Below the pieces are notes generated by a model, which saw only the letters and a program-made list of their open reading frames with translations, was not told where the DNA came from and ran no database searches. The position numbers and the translations under genes are program-made. A stretch of 64,000 bases of DNA from Nonomuraea soli. Lineage in GTDB: Bacteria; Actinomycetota; Actinomycetes; Streptosporangiales; Streptosporangiaceae. Where the stretch lies: positions 678,328-742,327 of the forward strand of contig NZ_JACDUR010000006.1 of NCBI RefSeq assembly GCF_013761175.1, written 5' to 3'. Positions 17,114 to 24,898 of this stretch are shown one piece after another (position 1 is the stretch's first letter; each line of letters starts with the position of its first letter).

Positions 17114-17160
17114 AGTATGGGCTGGCGCTCGCCGTACCGGACAACCCCACAAAAGTGGGG
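17114..17160 (-). promoter_or_regulatory. Palindromic operator plus promoter of precursor A
   Basis: Reading leftward: CCCCAC-TTTT-GTGGGG (17160 to 17145), then TTGTCC (17144 to 17139), 19 bp, then CATACT (17119 to 17114). This order, spacing and sequence repeat those at 6450-6496, including the CATACTCnACC context. The predicted RNA would start about 35 bases before the precursor ATG. Confidence 0.78.
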
Positions 17161-17166
17161 TAGAAG

Positions 17167-17188
17167 CACACGAATGTGGGTTTCGTCC
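17167..17188 (+). promoter_or_regulatory. Degenerate rightward copy of the operator, upstream of precursor B
   Basis: CACAC-GAAT-GTGGG followed by TTTCGTCC resembles the 6450 element in half-sites and in the TTGTCC-like flank, but with several mismatches and no clear CATACT. It faces right, towards precursor B, so the intergenic region may hold paired divergent operators. Confidence 0.45.
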
Positions 17189-17227
17189 ACTCTTGTCATC
17201 GGCCAGGGAGCGTTCCAGGCTGCGTCT

Positions 17228-17422
17228 ATGACTCCAACGGGCCCGTTCGACGCCCTGGACCGGTTACGCGCGGCCGGGCACCCCATCGACCTGCTCAACG
17301 AGGGGCAGCGACGGGTGTTCGCCGGACTCACCGAACCCGAGGTGGACCTGCTGAACTCGATCAAGGCCCGGCTGGACGACGCCTCCGGCGAGGTCGAAGG
17401 ACAGGAACTCAAGATCGTATGA
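17228..17422 (+). CDS. Precursor-like peptide B (64 aa, leader without heteroatom core)
   Basis: A 64-residue peptide that shares the leader of precursor A. FDALDRLRAAG parallels FDPREALREAG, and FAGLTEPEVDLLNSIKARL parallels FAGLTREEVDLLISLKNRI. It then ends in DDASGEVEGQELKIV with no Cys and no Gly/Ser tail. It could be a second substrate (a YcaO/TfuA thioamide needs no side-chain nucleophile), a decoy, or a regulatory peptide. The stop overlaps the cyclase ATG (ATGA). It opens the rightward regulatory and protease operon. Confidence 0.72.
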   Translation: MTPTGPFDALDRLRAAGHPIDLLNEGQRRVFAGLTEPEVDLLNSIKARLDDASGEVEGQELKIV

Positions 17423-20325
17423 GTGGCCGGGGCCCGCGGCACACCCGTCGAAACGTCGTGGTCCTGTTCATCGACATCGTCGGCTCCACGGAACTGGCCG
17501 AGCGCCTCGATCCCGAGCTGCTCCTGCGGATCCTGGAGCGCTACTACGACGCCTGCCGCGGCGCGATCCTGGCCAGGGGCGGGGTCGTGGAGAAGTACAT
17601 CGGCGACGCGATCATGGCGGTCTTCGGCGTCCCCGCCGCCCGCGAGGACGACGCGCTGCGCGCCGCGCTCGCCGCGACCGAGGCCATGGACTCGGTGCAC
17701 CGCCTGAGCGAGGAGATCGCCCCCAGTATGGGAGTCAGGCTCGACGCCCACTGCGGCATCGCCTACGGAGCGGTCATGGTCGTCTCCGAACCCGGCTCGG
17801 ACGTGCGCGTGATCGGCGACACCGTCAACACCGCCGCGCGCCTGCAGTCGGCGGCCGGCGACGGCGAGATCCTGCTCGGCGAGGGCGCCGCCAGGCTGGT
17901 ACGGCGCCACGCCGTCGCGGACGAGGTGCCGCCGCTGCGGCTGAAGGGCAAGCGCGACCCGGTGCGCGCCTGGCGGCTGGTGGCCGTCGAGCCCGACCGC
18001 GACCAGCCGGAGGGCGACGCGATCCCGCTCATCGGACGCGAGGCCGACCTCGACCGGCTCACGCTCCTGCACGAGCAGGTCGCGCGGGAGCGGCGCTGCC
18101 GGGTGGCGACCGTGCTGGGCGCGCCGGGCATCGGCAAGTCGCGGCTGGTCCGCGAGTTCCTGCGGGGCCTGCCCGCGCAGGAGACCGTGCTGACCGGCCG
18201 CTGCTCCTCGTACGGCATCGGCGCCACCTACCGGCCCATCACCGAGATGATCGAGCCGCTCGACGGCGACGACCCGACCCTGCGCGCCCTGGCCGACGGG
18301 CAGGAGACGCCGGGCACCGCGGAGATCGCGCGAGCCGTACGCGCCCTGTTCGAGCGGCTCGCCCCGGTCGTCGTGGTCCTCGACAACCTGCAGTGGGCCG
18401 AGCCGACCCTGCTCGACCTCGTCGAGGAGTGCGCGCGCGAGCTGACCGGCGCCCCGGTCCTGCTGCTGTGCGTGGCCAGGCCCGAGCTGCCCGCCCGCTG
18501 CGACGGCTCCACCACGCTGGAACTCGGCCCGCTGCCGCCCGCCGCGATGGAACGCCTGGTCGCCGAGCTGTGCGCCGCCCGTGCCGACGTCACCGCCCAC
18601 GACCTCGGCACCCTGCACGAGGACGTCGCGGCCAGGGCCGACGGCAACCCGCTGTTCGCCGAGCTGATGCTGGAGACGGCCGGAGAGGACGGCGCCGACC
18701 TGCCGCCCACCATCCAGGCCCTCCTCGGCGCCCGCCTGGACCTGCTCGGCGGGGCCGAGCGGGAGGTCCTCGAACGGGCGGCCACCATCGGCCAGACCTT
18801 CACCGCCGGGCAGCTGCGCGCCCTGCTCGGCGACGACCCCGCGCCCGCGGTCGGCGACCTGCTGCGCGAACGCCTGATCCGCCGGGTGCCCGGCGGGTTC
18901 GAGTTCACCCAGACGCTCACCAGGGAGATCGTCTACAGCCTGACCCGCAAGGAGTCACGGGCCGACTGGCACCGCGCGCTCGCCGGCGGGCTCACCCAGG
19001 AGGCCGGCATGCACCTGCTGGCCGCCTGCCGGCTGACGAGGGAGGTACGGCCAGGCGATCCGCTGCTGCCCGAGCTCACCGACCGGGCGGCCGCCTCCCT
19101 CATCAGCGACGGCGGGCAGGCACTGCACAGGAAGGACCTGCCCGCCGCCCTGGCGCTCCTGGAACAGGGACGCGAGACGCTCCCGCCCGGCCGCGACGAG
19201 CACCGCTCGCTGGCCGTACGCATCAGCGACGCCCGCATGCTGCGCGGCGAGGCGCCACGAGCACTGACGGCGCTCGACCGGGCGGAGGAACTGCTGCCCG
19301 GGCATCCGCGCAACGCGCTGACCTGCGCGATCCAGCGGGAGATCCTCACCCTGCGCTCCAGCGCCAGGGCCCCGCTGCTCGTGGAGCTGCGCGAACGCCT
19401 CGACCACGATCCCGGCGACGACCTGAGCTGGTGCCGCTTCCACCAGCTCGAAGCGCTCGTGCGGATCGAGGCGGGCGGGCTCGGCGCCGCCGAGCGGGCG
19501 CTGCGCGACGGGCTGGAACGCGCCCGCGCCATGGGAGACCGCTACGAGGAGGACCGGCTGCTCATCGGGCTGTGCGAGCTGGTCCAGTGGTCACCCACGC
19601 CGGTGGCGCAGGGGCTGGAGATCGCCGGGGAGCTGATGGAGCGCTTCGCCGGCGACCGCGCCCTGCTCGTGCCGGTGCTGGTGACCAGGGCCAGGCTGCT
19701 GGCGCTCGGCGGCTCCCTGGACGCCGCGAGGCAGGCCCTGGGCGTGGCGGACGGATACGCGGCGGAGCTGCGGCTCGGGCTGGCGGCGATCACCGTCACG
19801 CAGGTGCGCGGGCTGGTGGAGGCACTCGGCGGGCGGCACGAGCAGGCCGAGCTGCGGTTCACCGAGGCGGCCCGCGCGCTGCGGGCCGCCGGGCACGCCG
19901 CCCCGGCCGCGACACTGGAGCTGTACGCGGCCCGAGAGGCCTTCCACCAGGGGAAGGCACGGCAGGCGGCGGCGGCACTGGAGCAGGCGCCGGAAGGGCC
20001 GAGGCAGCTCAGGGCGGAACTGGTGGCTCTCACCCTCGAAGCGGCGATCGCGGCGTCGGGCGGCCTCCCCGGCACCCCACGCACCGACGCCGCCCGAGCC
20101 CGCGACTCCGAACGAGCTCGCCGCCTCCTGACCCGGGCCGTCGACCTGCTGGCCTCCACCGACGACCCCTGCCTGCGCGGCGACGTGCTCTTCGAGGTGG
20201 CCCGCACCGACCGGGCCGCCGGACGCGACCCTTCCCCCGCCGCGCTCGCCGCCCGCGCCGCCTACCTGAGCAAGGGCGCCGCGCTGCCGGTGCGCGCCGT
20301 CGACGAGTGGATGGGAGAACCGTGA
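17419..20325 (+). CDS. Adenylate/guanylate cyclase - AAA ATPase - TPR regulatory protein
   Basis: A 968-residue multidomain protein. Residues 10-190 form a class III cyclase domain with metal ligands D19 (LFIDIVGST) and D63 (KYIGDAIMAVFG), K59 favouring ATP as substrate, and GDTVNTAARLQ carrying the transition-state Asn and Arg. The domain therefore looks active. From about 200 there is an ATPase with Walker A GAPGIGKSR (234-242) and Walker B VVVVLDNLQWAE, then about 450 residues of TPR-like helices. This layout is usual for sensor-type cyclases. It is translationally coupled to precursor B. What it senses is unknown. The longer start at 17176 is rejected. Confidence 0.9.
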   Translation: MSGRGPRHTRRNVVVLFIDIVGSTELAERLDPELLLRILERYYDACRGAILARGGVVEKYIGDAIMAVFGVPAAREDDALRAALAATEAMDSVHRLSEEIAPSMGVRLDAHCGIAYGAVMVVSEPGSDVRVIGDTVNTAARLQSAAGDGEILLGEGAARLVRRHAVADEVPPLRLKGKRDPVRAWRLVAVEPDRDQPEGDAIPLIGREADLDRLTLLHEQVARERRCRVATVLGAPGIGKSRLVREFLRGLPAQETVLTGRCSSYGIGATYRPITEMIEPLDGDDPTLRALADGQETPGTAEIARAVRALFERLAPVVVVLDNLQWAEPTLLDLVEECARELTGAPVLLLCVARPELPARCDGSTTLELGPLPPAAMERLVAELCAARADVTAHDLGTLHEDVAARADGNPLFAELMLETAGEDGADLPPTIQALLGARLDLLGGAEREVLERAATIGQTFTAGQLRALLGDDPAPAVGDLLRERLIRRVPGGFEFTQTLTREIVYSLTRKESRADWHRALAGGLTQEAGMHLLAACRLTREVRPGDPLLPELTDRAAASLISDGGQALHRKDLPAALALLEQGRETLPPGRDEHRSLAVRISDARMLRGEAPRALTALDRAEELLPGHPRNALTCAIQREILTLRSSARAPLLVELRERLDHDPGDDLSWCRFHQLEALVRIEAGGLGAAERALRDGLERARAMGDRYEEDRLLIGLCELVQWSPTPVAQGLEIAGELMERFAGDRALLVPVLVTRARLLALGGSLDAARQALGVADGYAAELRLGLAAITVTQVRGLVEALGGRHEQAELRFTEAARALRAAGHAAPAATLELYAAREAFHQGKARQAAAALEQAPEGPRQLRAELVALTLEAAIAASGGLPGTPRTDAARARDSERARRLLTRAVDLLASTDDPCLRGDVLFEVARTDRAAGRDPSPAALAARAAYLSKGAALPVRAVDEWMGEP

Positions 20326-21173
20326 CCATCACCCCACCCTGGCGGCGGGAGGAACGCACCCACTTCCCCGGCGTGCCCGCCTGGAGCCTGGCCACCACCC
20401 GGCAGGCGCCCGAGCTGTTCGAGGTCAGCCCCCTCGGCGAGGTGGGCAGGGACTGGGCACTCGGCGGCGCCGACGGCACGGGCGTGCGCGTGTGCGTGGT
20501 CGACACCGGCGTCGAGGGCGGCCACCCCAGGGTCGGCGGCCTCGACGCCTCCTACGTCGTCACCGACTCCCTCACCGTCAGCGCGTGCGAGCCCGTCGAC
20601 CCGGCGGGCCACGGTACGGCCTGCGCGGGCGTCATCCGGTCGGTGGCGCCCGGCGTGTCGCTGTCGTCGGTCCGCGTCCTGACCGACGGCAAGTCGGGCA
20701 CCGGCGACGCCCTCATGGCCGGCCTGCGCTGGGCCATCGACGAGGGCTTCGACCTGGTCAACCTGAGCCTGTCGACCACGCGCTCCCACTTCAGGGAAGC
20801 GCTGCACGAGCTGGCCGACCGCGCCTACTTCCGTCGCTGCCTGCTGGTGGCCGCCGCCCACAACATGCCCGTCCTGAGCTTCCCGTGGACCTTCTCCTCG
20901 GTGGTCTCGGTCGCCAGCCACGACGAGCCCGACTCGATGCGCTACTACTACAACCCCGCACCACCCGCCGAGTTCTACGCGCGCGGCGTCAAGGTGCCGG
21001 TCGCCTGGCCAGGGGGCAGGGAGATCCGCAGCACCGGCAACAGCTTCGCCGCGCCGCACATCACCGGCATCTGCGCGCTCATCCTGAGCAAGCACCCGTG
21101 GCTGACGCCGTTCCAGCTCAAGACCGTCCTTTTCCTGGCAGCGGACAACACCGGAGAAGCCCATGCCCCCTGA
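20322..21173 (+). CDS. S8 (subtilisin-like) serine peptidase, cytoplasmic
   Basis: A 283-residue subtilase with the full triad: D61 in VVDTGVEGGH, H97 in GHGTACAG and S241 in GNSFAAPH. The oxyanion region AAAHN is present. There is no signal peptide, propeptide or transmembrane helix, so it should act in the cytoplasm. Cytoplasmic S8 proteases in RiPP loci, such as PatA-like ones, remove leaders, so this is the best leader-protease candidate. The GTG start overlaps the cyclase stop by 4 bp and the GAF gene overlaps its end by 11 bp. Confidence 0.9.
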   Translation: MTITPPWRREERTHFPGVPAWSLATTRQAPELFEVSPLGEVGRDWALGGADGTGVRVCVVDTGVEGGHPRVGGLDASYVVTDSLTVSACEPVDPAGHGTACAGVIRSVAPGVSLSSVRVLTDGKSGTGDALMAGLRWAIDEGFDLVNLSLSTTRSHFREALHELADRAYFRRCLLVAAAHNMPVLSFPWTFSSVVSVASHDEPDSMRYYYNPAPPAEFYARGVKVPVAWPGGREIRSTGNSFAAPHITGICALILSKHPWLTPFQLKTVLFLAADNTGEAHAP

Positions 21174-21753
21174 CGCCATCGAACGCAGGCTCCTGCAGTC
21201 CATCGTGGAAGTGGCCCGCCACATGTTCGGCGCCGCCGCCTCCTCGATTTTCCTCCTCGACCCCGAGAGCGGCGAACTCGTCTTCGAGGCCGTCTCAGGC
21301 AAGGGCGAGCAGGAACTCGTCGGCACCCGCTTCCCGCCCGGCACCGGCATCGCCGGCTGGGTCGCCGCCAGCGGCCAGCCCATGGTCGCCGACGACCTGT
21401 CCGGCACCACCCAGTTCGCCCACGACGCCGCCGCCTCCACCGGCTACGTGCCCGCGACCATCATGGCCGCGCCGCTGTTCCGCTTCGAGGAGTGCGTCGG
21501 CGTGCTGGAGGTGCTCGACCGCACCGCCTCCCGCAGCGAGCTCGACGACATGGAACTGCTCGGCCTGTTCGCCACCCAGGCGGCGTGCGGGCTGGAGTTC
21601 CTGCTGCGCGAACGGCAGAGCCGCGGCCTGGAGCCGCCCGACGACCCGTACGTGCTGCTGCAGCGCATCGGGGCCCGGCTGGCCACCACCCGGCCCGCCG
21701 AGGCGACGGCCGTACGCCTGCTCGCCATCGCCGACGAGTTGCTCGCACGCTGA
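21163..21753 (+). CDS. GAF domain protein
   Basis: A 196-residue protein with one GAF domain: GTRFPPGTGIAGWVAASGQPMVADDL, then ATIMAAPLFRFEECVGVLEVLD. A short helical C-terminus follows. GAF domains bind cyclic nucleotides, haem or other small molecules. Next to a cyclase gene, a cAMP-binding role is tempting but not shown by the sequence. It overlaps the S8 gene by 11 bp. Confidence 0.85.
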   Translation: MPPDAIERRLLQSIVEVARHMFGAAASSIFLLDPESGELVFEAVSGKGEQELVGTRFPPGTGIAGWVAASGQPMVADDLSGTTQFAHDAAASTGYVPATIMAAPLFRFEECVGVLEVLDRTASRSELDDMELLGLFATQAACGLEFLLRERQSRGLEPPDDPYVLLQRIGARLATTRPAEATAVRLLAIADELLAR

Positions 21754-21791
21754 GGTTCCGACCATCCGGGGGCAGATCATGAAAGGGAGAC

Positions 21792-24700
21792 ATGACCCCG
21801 CGCTGGGAACGCTCCGGCTGGCCGTTCGCAGGGCGCGGCTCCGCGCTGCGCGACGTGACCGAAGCCCTGCTCCGACCCGACCTCGGCGGCGCCGTCGTCC
21901 TGGGCGCGCCAGGTACGGGCAGGAGCCGCCTGGCCGTTGAGGCGCACCAGCGGCTGGCCTCCGGCGGCCACGCCGTCTTCTGGGCCACCGGCACCCGCTC
22001 CGCCTCCGCCGTACCCCTCGGCGCGCTGCTCCACCTCGGGCGCGACCACGGCGAGATCGTCGCCAGGCTCTGCGAGCCGTCCGCCGCCCGCGCCGTGCTC
22101 GTCGTGGACGACGCCCACCTGCTCGACAGCGCCTCGGCCGCGCTGCTCCTCCAGCTCGCCGTGCACAGCCCCGCCGCCGTCCTGGCCACCGTACGGCGGG
22201 GCGCCACGGTGCCCGACGCGGTGACCGCGCTGTGGAAGGAACGGGTGGCACGGAGAGTCGAGCTCGGGCCGCTCACCGACGGCGAGGTGCGTGCCCTCCT
22301 GGAACGCGGGCTCGCCGGCCCCCTGGACGCCGTCACCTCCAGAACCCTGCGCGGCCTCGCCGCAGGCAACCCGCTGTTCCTGCGCGAGCTCGTGCAGGCC
22401 GGGCTGGAGAGCGGAACGTTGCGCCGCGTCCACGGGCTGTGGCACCTCGCGGGCGACCTGCGGGTCACCGGGCGGCTGGGGGACCTGGTGGAGGCGGGGG
22501 ATCCGGAGGTGCTGGACGTGCTCGAGGTCCTGGCGTGCGCCGTCCCGGTGGGAGCGGCGCTGTGCCAGACGGCGGTGGAGGCCCTCACGAGCCCGGACGC
22601 CGTGGTGCGCGCGGAACGGTCGGGTCTGGTGGCGGTACGGGAGGCGGGCGCGGGGTTCGCGGGCGCGGCTGCCGGGCCCGCGGGGTTCACGGGCCGCCCG
22701 GCCCTCGCGGGGTTCGTCGCGGGCTCTGGTCGCGCTGCGCTCGTGGGGTTCGCGGTGCCGGGCCACGCGGCGGTCATCCGTGAGCGCATGCCCCGCGCCC
22801 GGATGCGGGCGATCCACGCGGGACTCGCCGCGACGGGCTGCCACCTCGCGAGCGACCCGCTCGTGGGGGCCGCGTGGAGGGAGCACGCGGGCCTCGGGTC
22901 CTCGGCGCCGCACCTGCTCGCCGCCGCCCTGTGCGCGGCCGGCCGCCTGGACGCCGGGACGGCCGAGCGACTGGCCCGCGCCGCCCGCGAGCTGTACGGG
23001 CAGCAGGCCCCGGCGGAACGCACCCGCCTGTCGCGCTGGCTGGAGGGCCAGGCCGGGGCCTCATGGCACACCACGACGTCGGCGGGCGTCGAAGGCGGGC
23101 CGCGCGAGGCAGCCGGGGCGTCGGGGGGCGGCCGAGGTGGGCCGGACGAGGTCGCTAGGACGTTGGCGGGTGGCGAGGGAAGGCGGTGCGAGGTCGCGGG
23201 GACGCCAGCGGGCGTCGAAGGCGGGCGGCGCGAGGTCGCCGGGTTGCTGGAGGCTGACCTGGCGCTCGCGGAGGCGCTGGCCGCGCAGGGGCGCCATGCC
23301 GAGGCGGCGGCCGCCCTGCCGTCCGAGCGGCTGCCGGGGGAGGCGGAGGAGCGACGGGTGATGCTCGCCGAGCGCCTCGACTACTGGTGGCGCGGCGTCG
23401 TGCCCGCCCACCCCGACGGCCCGGCGGCGGCGCAGGCCGTACGCACGTGGACGATCCTGCTCGAAGGCCGGGTGAGCCAGACCCTCGGCAGCGGACCGGG
23501 CCTGCTGATGGGCGCGCTGCCCGCCTCGGCACGCGCGTGGGCCGCCTCCGCCGTGACGATCGCCGCGGGCCTGGCCGGTGACACCGCCCTGGCCGACCGC
23601 GCCTCCACCCCGGCCTCCACCCCGGCCTCCACCCCGGCCGCCGCGCCGCCCTCCACCGCGCCGCACTCCGCCCCGGCCGCCGCCCTGCCCTTCACGGCGC
23701 CACACCCCGCCCCGCCCGTCGACACCGTCTCACCCTGGGCGGCGGTGCAGGTCGGTGGGGCGCGGTGTCTGGCGTTGCTCCTGACCGGAGCGCTCGACGA
23801 GGCGGGCACGCTCGCCGAGGCGGCCTCCCTGCACGCCGCCGACCACGAGCCGCCGCCGGTCGTCGGCGCCTGGTCGGCCGTCTGGGGCATCGTCGCCAAA
23901 CACCAGGGCCGCCTGCACATCGCCCAGCACGCCCTCCGCGAGGCCGTCGTCCTGCTCGACGGCCCCGACCCGCTGCGCCTGCGCCGCGTCCTGCTCGCCG
24001 AGCTGGCGGGGGCGTACGCGATGACGGGCGACACCCTCCAGGCCGAGCGCTGGCTGCGCCGCGCCGACGCCTGCCCGCCCCCTCCGGGCGTGTTGTTCGA
24101 CGCGTGGGTCGAGCGCAACCGCGCCTGGACCGCGTCCCTGCTCGACCTGCCGACGGCCGCGACCCACGCGCTGGCCGCGGCCAAGGCGGCGCGCACGATC
24201 GGCGCCCCGATGCTGGAGGTGCTGGCGCTGACCGACGCGGCCCGCTTCGGCGCCGCCGGGCAGGTGCGCGACCGTCTCACCGAGCTGGCCGCCGGTCACC
24301 GCGTCCTGGACGGCGTCGTCCCCGAAGGCCGCGCCGGTACCCCGCCCGACACCGCGGGGCGCCGCCAGGCCGGGCCGATGGTGGAAGCGCTGGCGGGCGC
24401 GGTGGCGGCGCTCGCCGAGCAGGACGCCGCCCGCCTGGCCCGTGCCGCCGAGCGGTTGCGGGCGCTGGGCCACCTGCTGCCCGCCGCCGAGTGCGCCGCC
24501 ACCGCCTACCGCCTCCATGCCGCCGCCGGACGCCCGGTGGAGGCCAAGCCCACCCTGGCCATGGCCCGCGAACTGCTGACCGAGTGTGACGGCGCCCGCA
24601 CGCCGCTGACGGACCTCAGCGGCAGCCGCCGCACCCTCACCCCGCGTGAGCTGCAGGTGGCCAAGCTGATCGCGGCGGGCATGCCGGGCAGGTCGGTCGC

Positions 24701-24815
24701 CGTGCGCCTGGGCCTGTCGTTGCGCACCGTCAACAACCATCTGGGCCGCGTCTACGTCAAGCTGGGCATCTCCGGCCGCGACGCGCTGGCCGCGGCGCTC
24801 GACGACCCGGGGTGA
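21792..24815 (+). CDS. LAL-type LuxR regulator with non-canonical Walker A
   Basis: A 1007-residue regulator: an N-terminal ATPase, a long helical middle, and a C-terminal GerE HTH (LTPRELQVAKLIAAGMPGRSVAVRLGLSLRTVNNHLGRVYVKL). The P-loop reads GAPGTGRS (38-45) with Arg44 in place of the invariant Lys, while Walker B AVLVVDDAHLL is intact. The middle contains low-complexity inserts: Gly/Ala-rich near 22.65-22.76 kb, repeated EGG/REVAG near 23.08-23.25 kb, and STPASTPASTP near 23.6-23.7 kb. A GGGAG ribosome site precedes the ATG. As the last gene of the operon it probably controls the pathway. Confidence 0.88.
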   Translation: MTPRWERSGWPFAGRGSALRDVTEALLRPDLGGAVVLGAPGTGRSRLAVEAHQRLASGGHAVFWATGTRSASAVPLGALLHLGRDHGEIVARLCEPSAARAVLVVDDAHLLDSASAALLLQLAVHSPAAVLATVRRGATVPDAVTALWKERVARRVELGPLTDGEVRALLERGLAGPLDAVTSRTLRGLAAGNPLFLRELVQAGLESGTLRRVHGLWHLAGDLRVTGRLGDLVEAGDPEVLDVLEVLACAVPVGAALCQTAVEALTSPDAVVRAERSGLVAVREAGAGFAGAAAGPAGFTGRPALAGFVAGSGRAALVGFAVPGHAAVIRERMPRARMRAIHAGLAATGCHLASDPLVGAAWREHAGLGSSAPHLLAAALCAAGRLDAGTAERLARAARELYGQQAPAERTRLSRWLEGQAGASWHTTTSAGVEGGPREAAGASGGGRGGPDEVARTLAGGEGRRCEVAGTPAGVEGGRREVAGLLEADLALAEALAAQGRHAEAAAALPSERLPGEAEERRVMLAERLDYWWRGVVPAHPDGPAAAQAVRTWTILLEGRVSQTLGSGPGLLMGALPASARAWAASAVTIAAGLAGDTALADRASTPASTPASTPAAAPPSTAPHSAPAAALPFTAPHPAPPVDTVSPWAAVQVGGARCLALLLTGALDEAGTLAEAASLHAADHEPPPVVGAWSAVWGIVAKHQGRLHIAQHALREAVVLLDGPDPLRLRRVLLAELAGAYAMTGDTLQAERWLRRADACPPPPGVLFDAWVERNRAWTASLLDLPTAATHALAAAKAARTIGAPMLEVLALTDAARFGAAGQVRDRLTELAAGHRVLDGVVPEGRAGTPPDTAGRRQAGPMVEALAGAVAALAEQDAARLARAAERLRALGHLLPAAECAATAYRLHAAAGRPVEAKPTLAMARELLTECDGARTPLTDLSGSRRTLTPRELQVAKLIAAGMPGRSVAVRLGLSLRTVNNHLGRVYVKLGISGRDALAAALDDPG
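23080..23250 (+). repeat. Imperfect repeats within the LAL regulator gene
   Basis: Two copies of GGCGGGCGTCGAAGGCGGGC-like sequence, about 130 bp apart, flank related units encoding VEGG-REVAG motifs. The frame is kept, so these are in-frame expansions in a linker rather than a disruption. Confidence 0.6.
23604..23725 (+). repeat. In-frame Pro/Ser/Thr/Ala-rich repeat in the LAL regulator gene
   Basis: The unit GCCTCCACCCCG is repeated in tandem (STPASTPASTPA), then decays into APHSAPAAALPFTAPHPAPP. It encodes a flexible linker between helical repeat blocks. Confidence 0.65.
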
Positions 24816-24898
24816 GCCCCCTTGTGCTCATCATGGCCTCCGGAGATGCTCGACTTCGGCATCCGCTTCGGCGCTTCGGCGTCCACGGAGGAGACGAC

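Noticed and set aside
17176..17418. N-terminal extension of the cyclase from an upstream GTG/ATG
   Set aside because: The added residues show no domain and lie over precursor B in another frame; the ATGA-coupled ATG at 17419 starts directly before the cyclase fold.
22650..22765. Possible array or insertion in the LAL gene
   Set aside because: Short imperfect GC-rich repeats keep frame and encode a linker; there are no spacers or element ends.
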